The notes beneath the pieces are model-generated. The model searched no databases and was not told where the DNA came from. It worked only from the letters and a program-made list of their open reading frames with translations. Shown in pieces: positions 52,933 to 62,227 of a stretch of 64,000 bases of DNA. The DNA is taken from positions 1-64,000 of the forward strand of contig JAEZHY010000003.1 in assembly GCA_023416335.1 (NCBI GenBank). The letters run 5' to 3'. The stretch is from Pseudomonadota bacterium (GTDB taxonomy: Bacteria; Desulfobacterota; Syntrophobacteria; Syntrophobacterales; Syntrophobacteraceae). Every line of letters starts with the position of its first letter. Position 1 is the first letter of the stretch. The position numbers were made by a program, and so were the translations under genes.

Positions 52933-54354
52933 CTATTTGTCTTTACCCTTATAATCCGGTGCATTGAGTCTTTTGTTCAGCCCCGAGGGGGTGATTCCCA
53001 ATATGCCTGAAGCCACACGTTGGTTGCCTCCTGTGCGCTGCATTGCTTCCTTTACCAAAGAGTTGATTGCTTCTTTTATCGTCGGCAGTTTTGGCAGGGA
53101 CTCATAAATCCGATCGTTCACCTGATAAGGAGCGGCAAAAGAAGGGCTGTTCTCGATTATATGGTCGCGGAACGATCTCATCGACATGACCCTGGAAACG
53201 TGTTTTCCGACGGCGTCGTACACCATCGCCCGCAGTTCGCGGACATTTCCCGGGAAATAGTGGCCGGTTAATAATTGCTGAAGAGCAGGGGGGTATGTGG
53301 GCGCCGGTTTGCGAAATTCACGGGCGGCCTCTTCAATATAGTAGTCCAGAAGCAACGGGATATCTTCAGGACGATCCCTGAGAGCGGGGATATGGAGATG
53401 GTGGGTCCTGAGCCGATAGAAAAGATCCTGCCGGAGAGCCCCTCCTTCATTGAGTTGCCTCAGTTCCTTGTTCGTGGCCACGATTATTCTCGCTCTGACG
53501 GCATGTGCTTCGTCGGACCCCAACGGAAAATATTCGCGATCCTGAAGGACGCGGAGAAGCTTTATCTGCGAACTCTCTCCCAGGTCTCCGATCTCGTCCA
53601 GGAAAATGGTACCGTGCGCAGCTTTTTCGATAAGTCCTTTGCGGGTGTCAAGCGCCCCGGTGAAAGCCCCTCTTTTATGGCCGAACAAGGTGTCCGAAAA
53701 GACATGGTCGTCCACTCCCGCCACATTCACCGGCACAAACTCTCCAGGCCTTTTTCCGGCAAGATGAATCGCCCTCGCAAACAGTTCCTTGCCTACTCCC
53801 GTTTCGCCGGTAATGAGCACCGGCTCGTTTCCGGGAGCGATCGCCTCACAGTACTTGAACAGGTTCAGCATTTTCCGGTTTTGAGTGATAATCGATTTGA
53901 AGGCTTGCGGCGATCCTAGACTATCCGTCAGAAGATGATGGACAAGCAGATCGTTTTTTCGCTTCAAGAGCCTGAAATCAAGGGCCCGCTTAAGGCTTGA
54001 GGCCAGTTGCTCGTTGTCAACAGGCTTGGTCAGGTAATCGAAGGCGCCTTTGCTCATGCATCGCACGGCAGTGCGTACATCGCCGATTCCGGTAACCATC
54101 AAGACGGGAATATCGGGGTATTTCAGTACGATTTCTTCCAGCAGACTCTCCCCCGATTTTTTCGGCATTACCAGGTCCAGGAGGATAATTTCTACGTCTT
54201 CCCGGGCCAGAATGTCCATGACTTCCATTTCATCCTGGCATTTGATCACATTTCGAATGCCCAGGAACCGGAGGGCAATCGAAAAGCTTTCCAGTGCGTT
54301 TGCTTCGTCGTCAACAAGAAGGACCGGATGCTCCGGGTTTAAATCAAGCGCCAT
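52933..54354 (-). CDS. NtrC-class sigma-54 response regulator
   Basis: A 473-residue regulator. The receiver (VLLVDDEANALESF; Asp in EIILLDLVMPKKSG; Lys in YLTKPVD) is followed by the AAA+ domain with Walker A GETGVGKELFARAIH, the sigma-54 contact GAFTGALD and Walker B GTIFLDEIGDL. The C-terminal helix-turn-helix (AMQRTGGNQRVASGILGITP then SGLNKRLN) is Fis-like. The start is 5 bp after the kinase gene stop, so the two are partners. The divergent arylsulfotransferase genes have sigma-54-like promoters and are the obvious targets. Confidence 0.95.
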   Translation of the reverse strand: MALDLNPEHPVLLVDDEANALESFSIALRFLGIRNVIKCQDEMEVMDILAREDVEIILLDLVMPKKSGESLLEEIVLKYPDIPVLMVTGIGDVRTAVRCMSKGAFDYLTKPVDNEQLASSLKRALDFRLLKRKNDLLVHHLLTDSLGSPQAFKSIITQNRKMLNLFKYCEAIAPGNEPVLITGETGVGKELFARAIHLAGKRPGEFVPVNVAGVDDHVFSDTLFGHKRGAFTGALDTRKGLIEKAAHGTIFLDEIGDLGESSQIKLLRVLQDREYFPLGSDEAHAVRARIIVATNKELRQLNEGGALRQDLFYRLRTHHLHIPALRDRPEDIPLLLDYYIEEAAREFRKPAPTYPPALQQLLTGHYFPGNVRELRAMVYDAVGKHVSRVMSMRSFRDHIIENSPSFAAPYQVNDRIYESLPKLPTIKEAINSLVKEAMQRTGGNQRVASGILGITPSGLNKRLNAPDYKGKDK

Positions 54355-54359
54355 AAAAA

Positions 54360-56744
54360 CTACCTCTCACCGTTTGCCGGGACCTCTACAGGAAGCTCGA
54401 GGACAGCCGTCGTTCCTCTTCCCGGCTCCGAAGTAAATGAAATCTTGCCGCCATGGGCCTTTATGATATTCATGGAGATTGCAAGTCCCAGGCCAGTCCC
54501 TCCGCACTCCCGTTTTGTCGTAAAGAACGGGTCGAAAATTCTCTTCAGGTTCTCGGTCTCGATACCAACACCCTCATCGCGAACCTCCAGGATTGCCAAT
54601 TTCCGTTCAGCATCATACGACGTGGACACGAAAAGGGCTTTCTTCTTATTCGCTAAAGCTTCGGCCGCATTCAAAAGAAGGTTTATGATTACCTGGCCCA
54701 ACCATTGTTCATTTCCCGGGATAAACGGTATATCCTTGCCATATGTGATCGAAAGGTTGTTGGTCGATTTTTTCAGTTTGCTGGAAAGGAGATTTAGCGT
54801 CGATGCCAGTACGGAATTTATATTTATTCTCTCGTTAATATCCGATGGCTTTTCGCATACGAACTCCCTCAAGTCATGGACAATTGTCCGGATCCGCTCC
54901 GCTCCTTCCGAAATGCCTTGCAACAGGACGGGAATATACTGTCGAACCTCGGAGAACGGCATTGCTGCAATTTCAAATTCACCGTTTTGCTGGACGTACT
55001 CATCGAGTTTTTCGACCACTCCCTGCCAGACTTTCTCAAGCAACGGCGAATTGATTAAGATGAAGTTATTGGGATTGTTTATCTCGTGGCCAATCCCCGC
55101 AGCCATTGTTCCAAGAGATATCATGCGGTCTGCATGGAACAGTTGCGCCTCCCTCTCACGCGCCAGTTTTTCTGCAAGTTTCCTCTCGGTTATGTCCACA
55201 AAGCATTCAAGAAAGTGCAGTTTCCCGTCGAGCCTGATTTGACCGACACTTTTCAGGACGCTTAGCTCCTTGCCGGTTCCATCATATATGGAACTCTCAA
55301 ACGGGCTCACTCCCTCACTCCGGCGCCCCCCGAGCGACTCGTCCAGCTCACAGGGACTGCAGGTGGCCGGGCAGGGATTTCCCAGCAAATCTTCAAAAGG
55401 TTTACCCAACATACCACAGGCAACGCGGTTTGCGCCTTTGATCGTCCGTGTATCGGCCTCGACGATCAGGGCACCCACGGGTATCGAAGAGAAAATGGCC
55501 TGCAAGTTTGCTTCGCTTTCCTGAAGGCTCTCCAGGTACTTGTTCTTCAATGAAAGCGTGTTGCTCAATTCCTTCTGGTTGTTTTCAAGTGCTTTGAGTG
55601 TTCCGAGAAGATCTTTCTCTGCTATGCGCTTTCTCCTTCGCTCGCCCAGCAGGCCGATAATCAGCGCAGTCTCGAGAAACAGGAGCGCCAGAATTATCAA
55701 TATTGTATGTCTATGATCGCGCCACAGGGAAGGGACCGGGTTCACCACCTCAAAACCGGCCGGAAGATTACTTTCACTCAGCCCCCAGCGAATCATCTGG
55801 TGCTCATCAACTTGCATGAGCTTTCTTGGTGTCACCGGAGTGGCCCCTTCCCGGGCCGTTTCTCCGAATAGAACATTTTGTAGTTGCCTGCCCATCATCC
55901 TTCCAAATTGACGGCCATCCCCCATGCAACCGCCGACTACCCCGAATCCCATAACATTCCCGTTTGATGCGTAAACCGGACAATTTGCGGCTGCCGAGAT
56001 CCTGCCGGCAATTTCAGGTTCTGTAAAAATGAGTCCGTTCCTGTCCATAAAGTAACTGCTGTGAAAAATTGCGCTGTTTGCGGGCAGCACTCGGACTGTG
56101 CTCACCAGTTCCTCAACCGAGAGGTTTTGCATGTAGACGAATTCAATATTTGGGAATCTCTTCTCGCAATCCTGTACTGATATCCTGATATCATCATCCC
56201 AAAAATGGCTGCCGGAAGTAATGAAAAGCTTTTTTAAAGAAGGTTGAAGATGTATAGCAAGGTCAATAGTACATGCAATGTTATCGTCTTTAGGGTTTGT
56301 ATTAACTCTTTTTGGAGAGATAACAGGAACTCCGGGGAATATCATATTCAATTGCCGACCATCCAGAACTTGCACAGGTGGTCCGCTATAGCGTCCTGGA
56401 CCGGGTCCGATCGCAACGATCGCATCAAACTTCAGCGATGCGTATTTTGCCCTGTAATAGTTCGGTAATGAATCAATATACTCCCTTGATGTTAAGCGTA
56501 TTAAGTCCAAATGCTCCTGGAATATTTCTATCTGTCCGGGATGCACTTCCTCGCAGACTTCTCTGATTCCGGCAAGAAACTTCGGGACAAAGGGTCTTTC
56601 CGGGTGCCCGGAAGTGATGCACAGCACTCTCTTCCTATCCATTCTCTCCGCAAATGCGTGCCTGTAAGCAACCAGGGAAAGTAGGAGGCTGCATGCCAGG
56701 ACTAAGCCAACGAGTAACTGCTGTTTTCGAGAATCCATACCCAC
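54360..56744 (-). CDS. Sensor histidine kinase with periplasmic binding-protein-like domain
   Basis: A 794-residue membrane kinase. A first span (LLVGLVLACSLLLSLVAY) is followed by about 300 periplasmic residues resembling ABC-type substrate-binding sensors (RVLCITSGHPERPFVPKFL, FDAIVAIGPGPGRYSG, FITSGSHFWDDDIRISVQ). A second span (TILIILALLFLETALIIGLL) leads to a coiled coil and a PAS domain that includes the cysteine cluster GNPCPATCSPCELDE, possibly redox- or metal-sensitive. The kinase core has His in LGTMAAGIGHEINNP and GTGLGLAISMNII. It pairs with the NtrC-class regulator 5 bp downstream and probably senses an extracellular ligand for the sulfotransferase genes. Confidence 0.93.
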   Translation of the reverse strand: MGMDSRKQQLLVGLVLACSLLLSLVAYRHAFAERMDRKRVLCITSGHPERPFVPKFLAGIREVCEEVHPGQIEIFQEHLDLIRLTSREYIDSLPNYYRAKYASLKFDAIVAIGPGPGRYSGPPVQVLDGRQLNMIFPGVPVISPKRVNTNPKDDNIACTIDLAIHLQPSLKKLFITSGSHFWDDDIRISVQDCEKRFPNIEFVYMQNLSVEELVSTVRVLPANSAIFHSSYFMDRNGLIFTEPEIAGRISAAANCPVYASNGNVMGFGVVGGCMGDGRQFGRMMGRQLQNVLFGETAREGATPVTPRKLMQVDEHQMIRWGLSESNLPAGFEVVNPVPSLWRDHRHTILIILALLFLETALIIGLLGERRRKRIAEKDLLGTLKALENNQKELSNTLSLKNKYLESLQESEANLQAIFSSIPVGALIVEADTRTIKGANRVACGMLGKPFEDLLGNPCPATCSPCELDESLGGRRSEGVSPFESSIYDGTGKELSVLKSVGQIRLDGKLHFLECFVDITERKLAEKLAREREAQLFHADRMISLGTMAAGIGHEINNPNNFILINSPLLEKVWQGVVEKLDEYVQQNGEFEIAAMPFSEVRQYIPVLLQGISEGAERIRTIVHDLREFVCEKPSDINERININSVLASTLNLLSSKLKKSTNNLSITYGKDIPFIPGNEQWLGQVIINLLLNAAEALANKKKALFVSTSYDAERKLAILEVRDEGVGIETENLKRIFDPFFTTKRECGGTGLGLAISMNIIKAHGGKISFTSEPGRGTTAVLELPVEVPANGER

Positions 56745-57675
56745 ATGCCCCTTGAAACTTGCTGGATTATAATTTATCGGACGAAATCCTGCAATTTTTG
56801 CTCAATCTGCTCAAATCTTGAGTATACATACAAATCATCGTTATTGTTAAGCTCTTACAGAAAACATCCTATATGTATTGAAATTTCTCATATCCCTTTA
56901 TCTCCTGAAACGACTCGCCTGGGCATTAACCCTCAAATCTATAAGCACATTTCGTGCCCTGTAAGTTACTGAAACTTGCGAAAAAGCAAGCTCGAAAGCA
57001 CATTTAATACACAGAGGCCGTGAAATGCTGAAACCAATTGGCCTAAGGCTTGCTGTACAGTAACGGTGCCCCCATCAGCACAGAATATTAGTTGATAATG
57101 AGTCGGAACGCACCCGTTTTTCAAGTCTAACATATCTATATCGCAGGTTACTTAAACACTAAGGCAGGTCCATGATTGGCAGATTATCCAGGAACTTGGG
57201 CATCTTTCTCGCGGCATGAAGTGGTAAATAAAAATATGCCACCCTTTCTCCAGAGCAGCATGGAGGGAGTGAATTATGAACCATCCAACCTGACATGCCG
57301 CGCATCTGCCCTGATAAACTTGAGAGTTGGCTAATGCATTTCGCAACGGACGCGCTCCGGCGTGCTCCTTTCACTGACGCGCATACCGATAACCGGCCCG
57401 ATGTTGGGCTGGAAGCGTTGGGTAAAGCCTGCGGGAGGCGGGCTCGTATCAACCGGACCACCCGCACATCCGGAAAAGGGAGGAGGGATATTGATACAGG
57501 CAGTTTCGCAGGGATCGGGATAAACGGCAGTTTGAGGGATACAAGCGGAGAGGGGGAAAAATTCTCTCGATGCAACACGATGAGACAGCAACTCCCGTCA
57601 GCTATAGGAAAAGATTCTTGAGCGATTGGCTTATCGGGAGTTTGCGGCTGACAACTTCTCTATCCAGAGGGAAAG
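56745..57675. other. Divergent promoter region and long leader of the first sulfotransferase gene
   Basis: No credible gene. The stretch from 56788 (CCTGCAATTTTTGCTCAATC) resembles 59672 onward (CCTGCCTTTTTTGCTCAATC), and the segment around 57038-57110 resembles 59941-60005, so the upstream regions of the two sulfotransferase genes are homologous. If transcription starts at the -24/-12 site the leader is about 610 nt, twice that of the second gene. Open frames at 57295-57621 and on the minus strand do not look like proteins. Confidence 0.6.
57038..57054 (+). promoter_or_regulatory. Sigma-54 (-24/-12) promoter of the first sulfotransferase gene
   Basis: TTGGCCTAAGGCTTGCT has TTGGC and TTGC boxes, with GC exactly 10 bp after GG. 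The downstream sequence (TGTACAGTAACGGTG, then CACAGAATATTA) is homologous to that after the 59941 site. An NtrC-class regulator gene lies 2.7 kb away in the divergent operon. Confidence 0.7.
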
Positions 57676-59385
57676 ATGAGACGAAATAATTTATTGATTC
57701 TCATGATGGCAATCATTTGCCTGACTCCATTTTACGCTCAGGCTTATGAGGCGGTTCACGGCCCAACAGAGTTGATCTACTATGATACCAGCACCGCATA
57801 TACGGGCGTAACTCTCTTTACGCCGCTTACTCAGCAGGCGAATCAACCGTTCGTTACCTACATAATCGACATGGACGGTAGGATCGTTCATAAGATACTC
57901 AGCCCCTTACCTGTTAATTACTGCTACGCTTACCCGTTCGGGTCGGGTAATTTCCAACGCGACGTCAAGCCTCAGTACACAGCCGAACAGCAGGCTGCCA
58001 TCGATCCCTCCGGCCTTATTGGAGGTGCAGGCGGGTCGGGTGTCTTGCAGGAGGTAGATTGGTGGGGCAACGTTGTGTGGGAATACAACGCGTATACCAG
58101 CCAGTTCCGACAGCACCACGATCATCAGAGGATCTGGAATAAGAAGCTTCAGGCCTATACAACCATCTTCATAGCGTGGCAGCCTAAGACAAAAGAGCAG
58201 GGTACTGCATTGGGAGCGACATCAGTTGCAGCTAAAGGATGGTCTCCCGATGCCATCTATGAAGTCAACAACGCCGGACAGATTGTGTGGATGTGGTCCA
58301 TAGCCGATCATCTCTGCCAGAACGTCGATCCGACCAAATCCAATTATGTTTCTGATCTGGCTAATGCACCCGGGCGATTCGACATTAATATCAGTCAGCT
58401 CAAAGCGGACTGGACCCACTGCAATTCGCTTGACTACAACGAGGACTCTGATCTGATTGCCCTGAATTCCCGAAGCTTCAACGAGTTCTGGGTTATCGAT
58501 CATGGAAAGACTTTTGTGAGCACCACAAACTTTCAGTCCAATATAGCAGCAGCGGCGGGACCTGACGGCGATTTTGTTTACCGTTTCGGGGCCCCGGCCA
58601 ACTACAATCAGGGGGCAGGTCCATCCGTCGGAACAAACGGGACCACTCAGATTTGGGGAGCGCACAACATCCAGTGGATTCGCAATCGAAGTTACGCCGG
58701 CGGTCCGATTTTACCCGGGGCAGGCCACTTTCTGATTTTTGATAATGGTGGGACCAATAACAATCCGCTCGGAAGTTATTCTCAGATGAAGGAGATAAAC
58801 CCCTTTGTTACGGGCGCTCCAGCAGGTACTCCGGCAGTTTTTCCCACCGGGAACATCTATTTGAATCCGCCCCTGGCAGGCTACAGGAATGTTGGCGGCG
58901 AGAACGCATCAAACCAGATTGTCTGGAAATACAAACCAAACCATCCGAGTCAATTCGGATCTAACTATATAAGCAGTGTTCAGCGGCTTCCGAACGGCAA
59001 CACTCTTGCGGATGCCGGATGGAACGGACATTTCCTGGAAGTGACCAGCAGCGGAGCCCTGGCCTGGGAATATGTAAGCCCGCTCAATACCGGCATTCCA
59101 CAAAGATACCAGCATGATACCCAGGGAGCATTCAATGTCTTCAGGGCCTTCAGGTACGATGTCAATCACCCGGCATTCAAAAACAGGGTAAGGCAGTATT
59201 GGGACGGCAGAATCCTGCCTCTGGACCTTGGTATGCAGGGCGTGGGTTACACCATTACCGGCGCAGCCCCCTGTCGCAATGTTCCGTGCAGTTACTCCGA
59301 CGCTTCGGGCAGTTCAAATGGTGAAGGAGGAGGAGGCGGCGGCGGCGGTGGCGGCGGTGGCGGTGGCGGTGCCGGAGGGTACTAG
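57676..59385 (+). CDS. Exported arylsulfotransferase-like protein with poly-Gly tail (1)
   Basis: A 569-residue protein with a signal peptide (NLLILMMAIICLTPFYAQA). The body fits the arylsulfate sulfotransferase (ASST) beta-propeller group. Repeated motifs include GGSGVLQEVDWWGNVVWEYN, YEVNNAGQIVWMWSIADH and DWTHCNSLDYNEDSDLIALN, with FVYRFGAPANYNQG and WGAHNIQWIRN; their His and Arg residues fit the ASST active site, which uses a sulfohistidine intermediate. ASSTs move sulfate between phenols in the periplasm. After NVPCSYSDASGSSNGE come 15 glycines and AGGY, an unusual C-terminus. AGAGGGAAAG precedes the start. The adjacent paralog and the two-component pair suggest a shared induced function; the substrate is unknown. 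Confidence 0.85.
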   Translation: MRRNNLLILMMAIICLTPFYAQAYEAVHGPTELIYYDTSTAYTGVTLFTPLTQQANQPFVTYIIDMDGRIVHKILSPLPVNYCYAYPFGSGNFQRDVKPQYTAEQQAAIDPSGLIGGAGGSGVLQEVDWWGNVVWEYNAYTSQFRQHHDHQRIWNKKLQAYTTIFIAWQPKTKEQGTALGATSVAAKGWSPDAIYEVNNAGQIVWMWSIADHLCQNVDPTKSNYVSDLANAPGRFDINISQLKADWTHCNSLDYNEDSDLIALNSRSFNEFWVIDHGKTFVSTTNFQSNIAAAAGPDGDFVYRFGAPANYNQGAGPSVGTNGTTQIWGAHNIQWIRNRSYAGGPILPGAGHFLIFDNGGTNNNPLGSYSQMKEINPFVTGAPAGTPAVFPTGNIYLNPPLAGYRNVGGENASNQIVWKYKPNHPSQFGSNYISSVQRLPNGNTLADAGWNGHFLEVTSSGALAWEYVSPLNTGIPQRYQHDTQGAFNVFRAFRYDVNHPAFKNRVRQYWDGRILPLDLGMQGVGYTITGAAPCRNVPCSYSDASGSSNGEGGGGGGGGGGGGGGGAGGY

Positions 59386-59421
59386 CCCCGTTATCACAAA
59401 CCGTTAGTTCCTTTACGAAAC

Positions 59422-59532
59422 TTCCCAGAGAACACAGGGCCTCCTCGCCAGGGGAGGTCCTGCGGCACTCTCCGCAAAGTCGCCGGACACTAGTAGCGGG
59501 TTGCTTATAAACGGCCTTGCGAAGACCGGCGG
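59422..59532 (+). ncRNA. Conserved structured element after sulfotransferase gene 1
   Basis: This 111-nt stretch begins 37 bp after the stop and is 8 substitutions away, by eye, from the 111 nt at 62037-62147 after the second gene. CAGGGCCTCCT/GGGGAGGTCCTG-type pairing gives an 11-bp stem; TGCGG/CCGCA makes a second hairpin around CACTCT; TCGCCGG can pair with CCGGCGG at the end. Substitutions in the first stem keep pairing. It may be a 3' UTR processing, stability or regulatory RNA. No known class was matched. Confidence 0.65.
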
Positions 59533-59940
59533 CCTAAAACTGACCATCTTTCCTTCAGATGGCCATCAGAATCACAACAGCTCCTTCAAAGCAGGTCCGG
59601 ATGCATTGATTTGTTACTATCCAGCTCGGTGTCGGTCTTTTCAGATGATGGGAATGCCTGAGTGAGGAAACCCTGCCTTTTTTGCTCAATCTCTTCAAGT
59701 CTCGCAACCATATTCAATCTATTGAAATTGTTTAAATAACAAACTGCGGATCAAATCGGGTTGAAAATTCTCACACCCCTTTTTTTTAATACAGATTCGC
59801 TCACGGCCAAGTATTAAATTCCGAGCGAAACCATCAGGCATATTGCAAGCTGTGCAAGTCGCTGATACCGCGGGGAGAACCGCTTTTAACTCATATTCGG
59901 TATGCAGGCCGTCCCGCATTGAACTCGGCTATTTGGAGAC

Positions 59941-59957
59941 TTGGAGCAGGACTTGCA
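59941..59957 (+). promoter_or_regulatory. Sigma-54-like promoter of the second sulfotransferase gene
   Basis: TTGGAGCAGGACTTGCA keeps the GG and GC pairs 10 bp apart and a full TTGCA, but the -24 box is TTGGA rather than TTGGC. It lies in sequence homologous to the first gene's promoter, which raises confidence. It is 310 bp ahead of the start codon. Confidence 0.55.
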
Positions 59958-60266
59958 TTACAGCAGCCGTGAATGTGAACCGCACACAAATATTAACAAA
60001 TAAACTGTCTCAGCATACTCGGTTCCTCGGGTAATGACGCACCGCTGTGGAAAATCAACATGGAGGGGTGGTGAGGGCAGAGCTTTGTCTGAGTTTAATC
60101 CAAGTAGCTGATGACAAGGTTGGCATGGTTGTTCGTTTGAATGCCGGCGGAAGGGAGGGAAACCGGCTGCAGCTATTTTGCAGAATGGGATGAGAATCTG
60201 TTGGACGTACAACTACGTTGTTCGGGTGGAGGAGATGTTCAAAACCATGCACAAGGATGTGAAACC

Positions 60267-62000
60267 ATGTTCAAAAAGATTTTTTTTCTAGCACTGATCA
60301 GCGCCTTCATTTTGCCGATTACGGCAACGGTACAGGCCGATATCATGCACTATCCCACGGAAGTGACCTATTATGACACGAATCTGGCATATACCGGCGT
60401 AACCTTCTTTACCCCGAATGGCGGCGCCGACGGTACATTTTCCTACATGATAGACATGGACGGCAGACTCGTACATAAAACTAAAACTCTGGGATACTCA
60501 AAGTTTCTCGAAGACGGAAATATTCTCTCAGCAGGAAATTATAACGGTTCTTCGATTATTGCCGAGATCGACTGGTGGGGCAATATCGCCTGGTCCGCAC
60601 CCAGCAGTTTTTCCGCACAACCTGCGGCATTTGTCGGTAAACAGCAACCGTGGACAAGCGCGTCTCAGCACCACGATCAAGTGAAGATCTGGAACAAGAA
60701 ACTCAATGACTACACCTATATGTTGCTCGTCCGCGTCAACCGGACTGCCGCCCTTGCCACCGCCCTGGGAGCAAAGCCGGCTACGACGTATGCAAACGGC
60801 TGGTACGATGACGGCATCATCGAAGTCAACAGTGCAGGGCAAATCGTATGGATGTGGACTTATGCCGACCACACCTGCCAGACCTATGATTCGACCAAAA
60901 CCGGGTATGTTGCCAATCTCGCGGACGCGCCGGGACGCCTGGACATCAATGTGCTCAATTTCCCGACTAACGGGATAGCGATTACCACACCCGCAAACGA
61001 CTGGGTACACGTCAATTCCATAAACTACAATCCAACCTCGGGATTGGCTGTGTTGAATTCAAGAGACATGAACGAGTTCGTCGTGGTCGATCACGACAAC
61101 ACGTTCGTGAGCACCACGGACTTTTCGGCCAACATTGCTGCGGCCGCCGGGCCGGTCGGGGATTTCATCTACCGGTTCGGGTCTCCTTCCAATTACAACC
61201 AGGGCCTTGCTGCTGCGTGGGGGACCAACGGTCATACCCAGATCTTTGGGGCCCACAACATTCAGTGGATCGAGCCGACAATGCACACCGGCGGTCCCGC
61301 TCTTCCTGGTGCAGGAAACTTCCTGATTTTCGACAATCACTGCACGAACAGCAATCCTATCGTGGGCGGTTCCATGATGAAGGAAATCAACCCCTATGTA
61401 ACCGGCCCGGCGGTTTCGGGTGTATATCCCACATCCACCGCTTACGTAAATCCGCCTCTGGCAGGGTACAAGTCCGTTACCAGCCAGGGAATCGCCAGCC
61501 CTCCGGAAAACGTCTCCAACCAGGTTGTGTGGAGTTTCAGGGCCAACTGGATGACAAGCTTCGCGTCTGCCCATATCAGCGGCATCCAGCGCTTGCCAAA
61601 CGGCAACACGATGGCTACTGCCGGCGAACACGGCCATATCCTGGAAGTGACGCCAAAGGGGGAACTGGCTTGGGAATACCTGAATCCAATAGGAGGAGGG
61701 GTGCCCTCCAAGTTCCATGTCAACCTGACGACCACTCCAAACTTTCAGTTGTTCAGGTCACACAGGTACAGCGTCACCAACCCCGGGCTGAAAAACCGTG
61801 TAAGGCAATACTGGGATGGCAGAATCCTTCCCACCGATCTTGGCGAGACCGGCGTTGGCTATACCCTGACCGGCCAGGCTCCCTGCCGCAACATCCCATG
61901 CGCCAGCACCTCCAGCTCGGGCAGTTCCTCCGGTGAAGGCGGCGGCGGAGGCGGTGGTGGTGGTGGCGGTGGCGGTGGTGGCGGCGCCGGCGGCTACTAA
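60267..62000 (+). CDS. Exported arylsulfotransferase-like protein with poly-Gly tail (2)
   Basis: A 577-residue paralog of the gene upstream. ATG 60267 follows AAGGA at 60253-60257 and begins a signal peptide (KKIFFLALISAFILPITATVQA). The same blocks occur: IIAEIDWWGNIAWS, IEVNSAGQIVWMWTYADHTC, NDWVHVNSINYNPTSGLAVL, DFIYRFGSPSNYNQG and FGAHNIQWIEP, then VRQYWDGRILPTDLG near the end. The C-terminus is SSGE, 16 glycines and AGGY; its glycine codons differ from those in the first gene. It probably arose by tandem duplication together with promoter and 3' element. The substrate is unknown. Confidence 0.85.
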   Translation: MFKKIFFLALISAFILPITATVQADIMHYPTEVTYYDTNLAYTGVTFFTPNGGADGTFSYMIDMDGRLVHKTKTLGYSKFLEDGNILSAGNYNGSSIIAEIDWWGNIAWSAPSSFSAQPAAFVGKQQPWTSASQHHDQVKIWNKKLNDYTYMLLVRVNRTAALATALGAKPATTYANGWYDDGIIEVNSAGQIVWMWTYADHTCQTYDSTKTGYVANLADAPGRLDINVLNFPTNGIAITTPANDWVHVNSINYNPTSGLAVLNSRDMNEFVVVDHDNTFVSTTDFSANIAAAAGPVGDFIYRFGSPSNYNQGLAAAWGTNGHTQIFGAHNIQWIEPTMHTGGPALPGAGNFLIFDNHCTNSNPIVGGSMMKEINPYVTGPAVSGVYPTSTAYVNPPLAGYKSVTSQGIASPPENVSNQVVWSFRANWMTSFASAHISGIQRLPNGNTMATAGEHGHILEVTPKGELAWEYLNPIGGGVPSKFHVNLTTTPNFQLFRSHRYSVTNPGLKNRVRQYWDGRILPTDLGETGVGYTLTGQAPCRNIPCASTSSSGSSSGEGGGGGGGGGGGGGGGGAGGY

Positions 62001-62036
62001 CTTTATCACCCCAAGACTTTAGTTTCTTTCTGATAT

Positions 62037-62147
62037 TTCCCAGAGAACACAGGGCTTCCTTGTGAGAGGAGGCCCTGCGGCACTCTCCGCAAAGTCGCCG
62101 GACACTAGTAGCGGGTTGCTTGGAAACGGCCTTGCGAAGACCGGCGG
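62037..62147 (+). ncRNA. Conserved structured element after sulfotransferase gene 2
   Basis: The second copy of the 111-nt element begins 36 bp after the stop of the second gene. The first stem is CAGGGCTTCCT with AGGAGGCCCTG. Compared with the copy at 59422 it differs at three stem positions, each preserving a pair, and in three of six loop bases. The 3' two-thirds are identical except for two adjacent bases. Confidence 0.65.
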
Positions 62148-62227
62148 CTCAAAAAAGGATATCCTCAGCGCAGGGAGCGTCTCCGGTCAGTTCACTCAAT
62201 AGTCGACTTCGGGCAAAACGGCCCGGC

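Larger units (their letters stand above)
59386..60266. other. Spacer between the two sulfotransferase genes
   Basis: It holds the conserved 111-nt RNA-like element right after the first gene (59422-59532), the duplicated promoter region (59672-60005) with a -24/-12-like site at 59941, and the leader of the second gene. No protein-coding gene is supported. Confidence 0.65.

Noticed and set aside
59422..59532. Possible c-di-GMP/cGAMP (GEMM) riboswitch
   Set aside because: CGCAAAG and GCGGGTTGC recall GEMM, but the 5' GGCAAACC partner is missing, the spacing is wrong and the element is 3' of the genes.
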